A stretch of 8,050 bases of DNA. Origin: Armatimonadota bacterium. Its GTDB lineage: Bacteria; Sysuimicrobiota; Sysuimicrobiia; Sysuimicrobiales; JACQTN01. Positions 1 through 4,968 of the stretch are shown in pieces. Position numbers and translations under genes: made by a program. Each line of letters starts with the position of its first letter. Position 1 is the stretch's first letter. The notes beneath the pieces are model-generated. The model was not told where the DNA came from. It did no database searches and saw only the letters and a program-made list of their open reading frames with translations. The DNA is taken from positions 1 through 8,050 of the forward strand of contig JACQTN010000144.1 of NCBI GenBank assembly GCA_016210785.1, given 5' to 3'.

Positions 1-1
1 C

Positions 2-64
2 GGTAAGGAGATCGCGATCTTTCGAAACCTTGTTGTGAAGGGCACCGGAGCACCAGGGATGTAG
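2..64 (+). other. Possible C-terminal tail of an upstream protein (partial)
   Basis: One frame is open from the left edge to a TAG at 62-64 and encodes about 20 residues, beginning GKEIAIF and ending TGAPGM. The composition is protein-like and the other two plus frames stop early. This could be the end of a gene that starts outside the window, but it is too short to assign to a family and could be chance. It contains a perfect 12-bp palindrome, AGATCGCGATCT (9-20). A second, 10-bp palindrome, GGCAGCTGCC, lies just downstream at 70-79. The rest of 65-156 shows no gene that I can recognise. Confidence 0.25.
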
Positions 65-156
65 CGGCAGGCAGCTGCCGATCGCAGCCCGGGGAACCGA
101 CTCTATATCCCTTGGTATGCCGGTATTCGGTATGTCGGGATGGAGAGGTGCAGGTG

Positions 157-483
157 ATGCACGCATGGGGATGGCGCACCATGCTCGCCATACTGCTGTC
201 GTTGCTGTTGGCCATCGGGACAGCGACCGCGGCTCCAATCACAACCCTGATCGTCGTGACGTCTGGTGGTGTCGGTCAGGCGCCAATGTATGTGGGAGTC
301 GCCAGAGGTATTTTTGAAAAACACGGCCTCAAGATTCAGATGATCTCCGCCAAGATTGGAGCACTGAAGCAGGCGCCCACATTCGAGGAGATGTTCGATG
401 TCCGGATCCTTCGTCAGGTCGAACGGGAGCATCCAGAGTTCTTCAGGGATCTTCCACCGATTCCGAACGCCCTGAAACTATAG
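157..483 (+). pseudogene. NMT1/TauA-like ABC transporter substrate-binding protein, internally deleted
   Basis: Intact proteins of this family are about 320-340 residues and bind small organic substrates in the periplasm for an ABC importer. Here only 108 codons remain. ATG 157 is chosen because GGAGAGG lies at 142-148 and because it begins a normal signal peptide: Arg7, a Leu-rich core at residues 9-20, and an A-x-A-type cleavage site near residue 26. Residues 29-62 read as the mature N-terminus of the family (GGVGQAPMYVGVARGIFEKHGL). From about residue 65 the sequence jumps to what looks like the family's extreme C-terminus (KQAPTFEEMFDVRILRQVE). The central roughly 220 residues, including most of the ligand-binding cleft, are missing with the frame kept. 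Codon third positions are visibly less GC-rich than in genes further right. A TTG at 112 extends the frame but has no ribosome-binding site. I infer a non-functional relic, though the signal peptide and short product could still be made. Confidence 0.6.
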
Positions 484-518
484 TCTGGGCTGTCTTTCAG
501 GGCGACTGCGGAAACCCG

Positions 519-647
519 CCCTAACTGGTCCGCCGCGGCTCGAAGTCTCGCCGCCATCTCACCTGGCGATTTAGCCCCGTCGGCTAGCCATTTGTATCTC
601 CAGATCAGCTCATATCGGCTTGGTCGCGTTGCGGTTCGATTGGCCAA
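519..647 (-). pseudogene. Minus-strand N-terminal stub of a small conserved protein (RYELIWRYKWLADGA-type)
   Basis: The minus strand between 614 and 519 encodes RYELIWRYKWLADGAKS followed by an amphipathic EMAARLRAAADQL helix. From memory this resembles the start of a conserved family of about 100-residue proteins of unknown function (WRYKWLLDGA...IDEM...L..AADEL, then a D-D-Y-A core). After the helix, the expected GV..DDYAFLVT-like continuation is absent; the frame drifts into non-matching sequence and continues open to 414, antisense to the end of the binding-protein relic. A TTG at 647 is the closest in-frame start, but no good ribosome-binding site precedes it, and an ATG at 722 lies far upstream in the same frame. 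I infer a truncated relic. The family recollection is moderate and could not be searched. The surrounding 484-715 stretch contains nothing else beyond a GC hairpin (499-504 with 517-522) that lacks a T-tract. Confidence 0.4.
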
Positions 648-715
648 ATGTCGTCTAGGATACGCCCCGCTGCGGGACGAATGTACGCCAGGCACGGTCT
701 CCGGGAGGTGCGAGG

Positions 716-1015
716 ATGACACGGCGACTGTGGAAAGTCACGCTCGGGGGACTGCTCGCGATTGCCGCGGCTCTGCCGGCGGCGGATGCAGCGCCGGCGG
801 GGCCGCGCGAAGACCTGGTCCTGGGGAACATCCAGGAGCTGGCGAGCCTCAACCCGCTCGTGGTGTCGGCGGCCACCGGGAATGCGGTGGGCTCGTTAGT
901 GCCGCTTCATGCGCAGGATCGGTTCCGAAAAAACACGGCTCGCGGGACGGTCCCGGGGCACGGAGGGCACCCTCTGAGGGCCAATGTGCGGCCGGGCTGC
1001 AGCGACCGGGCGTAA
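716..1015 (+). pseudogene. Truncated peptide/nickel-type (family 5-like) substrate-binding protein
   Basis: ATG 716 follows a strong GGGAGGTG (703-710). It opens a clear signal peptide: MTRRLWK, a hydrophobic core at residues 8-21, and cleavage near ADA-AP at residues 24-27. The mature start, REDLVLGNIQELASLNPLV, is typical of extracellular solute-binding proteins of the dipeptide/oligopeptide type, where this first strand precedes the 'all but lost' N-terminal lobe. These proteins are normally 500-600 residues. Here the family-like sequence ends at about residue 62 (base ~900), and the remaining 37 codons are low-complexity, Arg/Gly/Pro-rich sequence with no resemblance before a TAA. Neither other plus frame rescues the family sequence downstream, so a deletion or rearrangement is more likely than a simple frameshift. 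A weak -10-like TAGGAT lies at 656-661. It is the second binding-protein stub within 1 kb. Confidence 0.55.
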
Positions 1016-1041
1016 TCCGTCACCTGGGGGGTGATCGGAGG

Positions 1042-1668
1042 ATGGCACACGGTGAGGCGCCGACTTCTGGAGCCTTTACGGGATTTGCCGGCCTGTGCGC
1101 GATCCTGGCCGGTGTGAGCGGGTTCCTCTACGCGATAGCATTTCTCATCGTTGCCCGCGCTGCACCTGAGGCAGGACGGCTGCTCAGCCCCCTCTTCCTG
1201 ATGCTGGGCGGGTTTTTCTCCGCGCCTGCGCTCGTGGCCCTCTATCAGCGGCTGCGCACGGTGGACGAGGGCTTCGCGTTGTGGGCATTGCTGGCGGGCG
1301 TGGCGGGGGCGGTGGGCTCAGCGATTCACGGGGGCTTCGACCTGGCCAACGCGATCTACCCGCCCGCCGCGTTCCCCGCGGACCTGCCCAGTCAGGTGAA
1401 CCCGCGAGGCCTGCTGACGTTCGGGTTCACGGGGCTGGCGCTCTTCGCCTTCTCCTGGCTCATCGCCCGAAGCAGGAACTTCCCGCGAGGCCTGGGCGGT
1501 CTGGGCTATTTTCTCGCCATCCTCCTGGTCATTCTGTATCTCGGGCGCCTGATCGTCCTCACGCCGTCCAGCCCGGTGATACTGGTGCCCGCAGTGGTGA
1601 CCGGCTTCATCCTCAATCCGGCGTGGTACATCTGGCTGGGGCTCGCGCTCTGGCGTGAGAATCCATGA
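1042..1668 (+). CDS. Six-helix integral membrane protein, DUF4386-like
   Basis: The 208-residue product is almost entirely hydrophobic. About six transmembrane segments can be placed at residues 14-38, 47-69, 78-103, 124-143, 151-173 and 179-203. The loop between helices 3 and 4 carries HGGFDLANAIYPP and ends in NPRGLLTFGFTGLA; the C-terminus reads NPAWYIWLGLALW. These blocks fit my recollection of DUF4386-type proteins, whose function is unknown. ATG 1042 is preferred because residues upstream in the same frame are polar, Arg/Gly-rich and overlap the preceding relic. GGGGGGTGA (1025-1033) and GGAG (1037-1040) precede it, the latter unusually close. It begins 26 bases after the truncated binding protein and could share its transcript. 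Its stop lies 9 bases from that of the convergent flavoprotein gene, with no T-tract terminator between them. Confidence 0.75.
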   Translation: MAHGEAPTSGAFTGFAGLCAILAGVSGFLYAIAFLIVARAAPEAGRLLSPLFLMLGGFFSAPALVALYQRLRTVDEGFALWALLAGVAGAVGSAIHGGFDLANAIYPPAAFPADLPSQVNPRGLLTFGFTGLALFAFSWLIARSRNFPRGLGGLGYFLAILLVILYLGRLIVLTPSSPVILVPAVVTGFILNPAWYIWLGLALWRENP

Positions 1669-1677
1669 CCCCGGAAT

Positions 1678-3174
1678 TCACATCAGCCCCTCCAGGAGCG
1701 CCCGGAGCTGGGCCCGGTGCGGGGTTGTCTCGAAGTCAAGCATCAGGTCGGACTCCAGCGCGTGCTCACCGACGCGGCCACTGCGGCGGACGTACGCCAC
1801 CGGATAATGGTTGCCCTCCCTGTCGGTCTCCACGACCATGCCCACCGCGTCCGGTCCGGCCGCGTCGACGAAATGCGCCAGCGGTAGAATCCCCTCGTCG
1901 ACGATGCCGCGCTCCCGGTTGAAACTCACCACCCGGGCCAGGTAGGACTGCTGGTTCCACAACTCCGGCGCCCTGGTGGCCTCGGCCAGCAGGTACGGCA
2001 CTACCTGATCGGGGCGCAGCACCGGCCGGTCGATGCGCACGCCGAAGCACGTTTCGGCCAGATGCGCGGCCAGCACCCTGGCGTTGTGGCGGAAGCCTGC
2101 CACGCCGCCCGAGTTGCTGCCGATCCCATGCTTGCGGAGTCCGGACGCGCCCTGCGACGCGGATCCCGCAAAGTAGATGCCAGGGCCGGATATGCTCTCC
2201 CAGAACGGGGTCAGGGCGGGAATGCGTCCCTCGTTGACGGTGGCAACCCCGAGGGCGGGAAGGTCGAGCAACGGTGTGGCGAAGCCGGTCGCGGCAATCA
2301 CCTCGTCGGCGCTCAGGGTCAGGGCACGGGTGATGGTCGTGCCCTCGGCGAAGACCCGGTATCCGTCCGGCGTTCGCTCAATCCGCCCGATCGCCGCATC
2401 CAGGACTAAGATCCCGCCCGCGAGGACGTGGTCCTCGTAGGGCTGCAGGTATCTGGCCCGGACCCCCGACGTGGAGCGGCTGAGCAGGGAGTGGAGGACG
2501 GGACGGGGCGACGCGAGGATGATCTGGCGGGCCCAGGGGAGAAGCGCGTCGGCGATCTCGAAGCCGGAGTTGCGCTTGCCGATGATGAAGACCCTCTTGC
2601 CCGCGTACGCTCTCACCGGCTTTGCCTCGACGTAGTGAGGCACCGACTCGATGCCGGGGATCGGCGGCTTCCACGGCTGTGCCGCTCCCACCGCGAAGAC
2701 GGCGACCCGGCACCGGTACTCGCCGTCGGAAGTCAACAGGACGAATCCGTCGCTTTTCCGCCGCGTGCCCTCCCACCGGCACCCGTAGCGCACCTGGATG
2801 CCGGTTCGTTCCGCAAAGGCGGCCAGCCCCCGCTCCATCTCCGCTCGCGACGGGAAGTACGACGTCCCGTCCATGAACTCCGGGACCAGGGCGCGGTGCG
2901 CCGGGTCGTCGGCCAGGAGGCTGTTCCAGTCGTACCACTCGTAGGGGCGGGTCCCCCGCTCGGCGGGCGCGTGGGGCTTGGACCAAGTGATGAGCCGTTC
3001 AAACAGCGGCAACCGGCGGAACATCCCGCCGGGGGCGGGGTCCGCGGACAGCATGGCGTGCCGTACCCCCAGCCGCGCGAGGCAGTAGCTCATCTGCAGG
3101 CCCCCCGGCCCGCTTCCGACGACCACCGCGGGGTAATCGCCGGGCGGGAACGGGCGCGTGTCTAACTCCGCCAT
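1678..3174 (-). CDS. FAD/NAD(P)-dependent monooxygenase-like flavoprotein
   Basis: The product is a 498-residue two-Rossmann-fold flavoprotein related to flavin-containing monooxygenases and thioredoxin-reductase-like oxidoreductases. The FAD site is VVVGSGPGG (residues 17-25), followed by AMLSADPAPGGMF. The NAD(P)H site is RVFIIGKRNSGFEIADAL (194-211). EVIAATGF (291-298) is the usual ATG hinge, and GIYFAGSA (332-339) is the second FAD-contacting block. HYVEAKPV (180-187) sits where FMOs carry their identifying motif but does not match it well. Residues from about 375 on form an extra C-terminal domain of roughly 120 residues that I cannot assign. ATG 3174 is chosen over a longer open frame to 3282 because the upstream part overlaps the neighbour, while GGAG lies 9 bases before 3174 (minus strand). 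Its start overlaps the end of the cyclic-nucleotide-fold gene by 13 bases, suggesting translational coupling. The substrate is unknown. There is no signal peptide, so it is probably cytosolic. Confidence 0.85.
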   Translation of the reverse strand: MAELDTRPFPPGDYPAVVVGSGPGGLQMSYCLARLGVRHAMLSADPAPGGMFRRLPLFERLITWSKPHAPAERGTRPYEWYDWNSLLADDPAHRALVPEFMDGTSYFPSRAEMERGLAAFAERTGIQVRYGCRWEGTRRKSDGFVLLTSDGEYRCRVAVFAVGAAQPWKPPIPGIESVPHYVEAKPVRAYAGKRVFIIGKRNSGFEIADALLPWARQIILASPRPVLHSLLSRSTSGVRARYLQPYEDHVLAGGILVLDAAIGRIERTPDGYRVFAEGTTITRALTLSADEVIAATGFATPLLDLPALGVATVNEGRIPALTPFWESISGPGIYFAGSASQGASGLRKHGIGSNSGGVAGFRHNARVLAAHLAETCFGVRIDRPVLRPDQVVPYLLAEATRAPELWNQQSYLARVVSFNRERGIVDEGILPLAHFVDAAGPDAVGMVVETDREGNHYPVAYVRRSGRVGEHALESDLMLDFETTPHRAQLRALLEGLM

Positions 3175-3584
3175 AGATTTGCGCTCCGCAGCCGGCGGGC
3201 CTCGGCCTGAAGCATGCGGTACATGACGCGGGGATGGGAGATCAGAAAGGCCTCCACGTCCGCGCCGGAGAGGACCAGGCACCGCAGGGGGCGGAGGGCG
3301 ACGATATCCGCCGCCGGGGGTTCTCCCAGCAGGACCGAGATCTCGCCGAAGAAGTCACCCCGGGAGAGGACCGCGCGGGTCTGTCCGTCGATGGTGACGG
3401 CGGCCTCTCCGTCCAGGACCACGAACAGCCCCGATCCGGTGAGCCCCTGCCGGAGGATCCGCTGCCCCTGGGCGAACCACTGCTCGTCAAAGGTGTGGGC
3501 AACCGCCTCCAGTTGAGGGCGCGACAGGTCGGCAAACAGTGCCAGACCGGCGAGGATATTGGTCACGCTCTCCGCGTCCGCCAT
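3162..3584 (-). CDS. Stand-alone cyclic-nucleotide-binding-fold (CAP_ED) protein
   Basis: This 140-residue protein consists of one Crp/PKA-type cyclic-nucleotide-binding domain with no helix-turn-helix after it. Residues 12-50 match the usual opening (LAGLALFADLSRPQLEAVA, then the QRILRQG turn), 53-76 the beta roll (GLFVVLDGEAAVTIDG, LSRGDFFGE), and 80-95 the phosphate-binding cassette. In the cassette FGEISVLLGEPPAADIV, the position of the nearly invariant phosphate-binding Arg (…TPRAATV in PKA) is Pro90, and the following Thr is Asp93. Canonical cAMP/cGMP binding therefore looks unlikely, although Glu81 is kept. The C-terminal helix (118-136) matches the domain's lid. ATG 3584 is preceded on the minus strand by two SD-like blocks (AGGAGG and AGGAG). 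It leads the operon with the flavoprotein and is divergent from the cyclase-like gene. A regulatory or partner subunit for the flavoprotein is an inference. Confidence 0.85.
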   Translation of the reverse strand: MADAESVTNILAGLALFADLSRPQLEAVAHTFDEQWFAQGQRILRQGLTGSGLFVVLDGEAAVTIDGQTRAVLSRGDFFGEISVLLGEPPAADIVALRPLRCLVLSGADVEAFLISHPRVMYRMLQAEARRLRSANLWRS

Positions 3585-3723
3585 GCTCTCCTGGGCCTCC
3601 TGGTTTTGCTATGGCGGATTCTCACCCGCAGGGAGATTTCCTCCCGGCGGGTCGGGCGAGACCGCGCCGGACGCAGCCTTCACGGAGGGGAAGCCACTGC
3701 CATGTGGAATACAGGTGGCCATC
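3585..3723. promoter_or_regulatory. Divergent intergenic region of the cyclase-like and CNB/flavoprotein operons
   Basis: This 139-bp segment separates two divergently oriented starts and must hold promoters or leaders for both. Its centre carries an inverted repeat, listed separately. I see no convincing -35/-10 pair for either direction, which is common in GC-rich genomes with non-consensus promoters. The purine run ACGGAGGGGAAG (3682-3693) on the plus strand is too far from ATG 3724 to be its ribosome-binding site. The nearer AGGTGG (3713-3718) is the better candidate. Confidence 0.5.
3624..3652. repeat. 12-bp near-perfect inverted repeat, candidate operator or leader hairpin
   Basis: The left arm ACCCGCAGGGAG (3624-3635) and right arm CTCCCGGCGGGT (3641-3652) are reverse complements at 11 of 12 positions, the single mismatch being at A3630/G3646, with a 5-base ATTTC spacer. 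It sits 40 bases from the CNB start and 71 from the cyclase-like start. No T-tract follows on either strand, so it is not a simple intrinsic terminator. Its dyad symmetry between divergent genes suits a dimeric regulator's operator, but it could also act as an RNA hairpin. Confidence 0.5.
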
Positions 3724-4818
3724 ATGCTCAACGTTCAGCGGGGGTGCCTGGTCCTCGCGGACATCGCCGGATACTCGGAGTATCTGAGCGGCGTCGAGCT
3801 GACGCACTGCCAGGATGTGCTCGCCGACCTGGTCGGCACGATCGTGGCGCAGACGCGTGGTTCCCTTCGCCTGGCAAAGCTGGAAGGCGATGCCGTGTTC
3901 TGTTACGGTCCGGATGGCACCGGCGATGGGTCGATGCTGCTGGCGTTGGTCGAGTCCTGCTACTTCGCGTTCATGGGGCGCCGGGAGCACATCCGGCGCA
4001 ACACGACCTGCCAGTGCAACGCCTGCCGCACCATCGACCGCCTGAACCTGAAGTTCCTGACCCACCACGGGGAGTACGTCATTCACCAGGTGGCCGGCAG
4101 CCACGAACTCGTGGGGCGCGATGTGGTGCTGGCGCACCGACTGCTGAAGAACTCCGTCACGGAGAAGCTGGGTTTCCGGGGATACGCGCTCTTCACCCTG
4201 GCCAGTGTCCAGCGCTACTCGCTCGACCCGCAGGCGCTGCGGATGGCGAAGCACGCGGACAGCTACCAGGATGTGGGGGAAGTCATCGGGTACGTGCTTG
4301 ACCTGGAGGCGCGGTGGAAGGAAGAGGAGGACCGGCGGGCGGTCTACATCCCGCCGGGCAAGGGTATCGAACTGGACCAGCGCGAGCTCCCGGCGCCTCC
4401 CGCGGTGGTCTGGGATTACATGACTTCCCCCCAGAAGCGGCCGCTATGGCAGGGCAGCGACCGCGTGGACCAGCGCAATCCCCGGGGCGTCGCGGGCGTG
4501 GGCACGCAGGTTCACTGCTACCACGGCGCCATGGTGATCAAGGAGGAGATCCTCGACTTCAGGCCGTTCCGCTACCTCACGTTCCGGGCCGACTGGGGGA
4601 AGACCGTCGGCCTGATGGGAACGCTGCTGATCACCATGGAGTTGACGCCGGCCGCGGATGGCGGCCACACCCGCGTGTCCTGCCGGGTCGTGCACGAGCG
4701 AGGGCTCAAGCAGCGCCTGCTCCTGCCTTTTGTCGAGCCCCGCCTGCGTTCTGTCATCCGCACCGTCATGGACAACCTGAGCCGGCTCCTCTCATCGCCG
4801 CCCGACGAACACAACTGA
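3724..4818 (+). CDS. DUF2652 class III cyclase-like domain fused to an SRPBCC domain
   Basis: The 364-residue protein has two parts. Residues 6-195 match DUF2652, which belongs to the nucleotide-cyclase fold: GCLVLADIAGYSEYL holds the first metal Asp (Asp13), and KLEGDAVF holds the second (Asp56). LKFLTHHGEYV (109-119) aligns with the class III 'GIHTGEVV' strand, and GRDVVLAHRL (131-140) with 'GDTVNLAARL'. In the last block the catalytic Asn is Val135, while the transition-state Arg is kept as Arg139. A CxCxxC motif (Cys96, Cys98, Cys101) lies between. Residues 213-355 are an SRPBCC (START/polyketide-cyclase-like) domain, opening GIELDQRELPAPPAVVWDYM and ending in a long amphipathic helix; such domains hold hydrophobic ligands. 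ATG 3724 is chosen because family similarity begins a few residues later, with AGGTGG just upstream; GTG 3715 in frame is possible. The protein has no signal peptide or membrane segment. Catalysis is not assured. Confidence 0.85.
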   Translation: MLNVQRGCLVLADIAGYSEYLSGVELTHCQDVLADLVGTIVAQTRGSLRLAKLEGDAVFCYGPDGTGDGSMLLALVESCYFAFMGRREHIRRNTTCQCNACRTIDRLNLKFLTHHGEYVIHQVAGSHELVGRDVVLAHRLLKNSVTEKLGFRGYALFTLASVQRYSLDPQALRMAKHADSYQDVGEVIGYVLDLEARWKEEEDRRAVYIPPGKGIELDQRELPAPPAVVWDYMTSPQKRPLWQGSDRVDQRNPRGVAGVGTQVHCYHGAMVIKEEILDFRPFRYLTFRADWGKTVGLMGTLLITMELTPAADGGHTRVSCRVVHERGLKQRLLLPFVEPRLRSVIRTVMDNLSRLLSSPPDEHN

Positions 4819-4968
4819 GCCGCGGCCTTTAGGCGGGGCGCCCTCCGACCTCCTCGACCCACTTTTCCTGAAATTCCTCGCGCGAGCCGTCTCGCTTCCC
4901 AGACTCCGGAGGGGTCAGTCCGGCGCCAGGCGCGGTGCCCGGATCCTCCTTGTTCGAGACCGGTGCCG
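4819..4968. other. Convergent intergenic spacer
   Basis: This 150-bp gap lies between two converging stop codons. It contains GC palindromes (GGGCGCCC near 4838-4845, and CTCCGGAG near 4903) but no hairpin followed by a T-run, so no intrinsic terminator is evident. On the minus strand a frame ending in TAA at 4829-4831 encodes DGSREEFQEKWVEEVGGRPA, which looks protein-like. AAGGAGGA (4951 down to 4944) precedes it, but no ATG, GTG or TTG follows at a useful distance. It may be a remnant of a lost gene or chance. Confidence 0.35.

Noticed and set aside
499..522. GC hairpin (AGGGCG … CGCCCT) after the first binding-protein relic as a terminator
   Set aside because: The six-pair stem has a 12-base loop and no T-tract, and the same bases form part of the antisense stub; not enough to call a terminator.
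592..1041. Open extension of the membrane-protein frame back to a TTG at 592
   Set aside because: The encoded residues are Arg/Gly/Ser/Cys-rich without family character, overlap the binding-protein stub in another frame, and lack a ribosome-binding site; hydrophobic family-like sequence begins after ATG 1042.
2428..3165. 245-codon plus-strand open frame opposite the flavoprotein
   Set aside because: It is a shadow of the flavoprotein gene, with no motifs and composition typical of antisense GC-rich reading.
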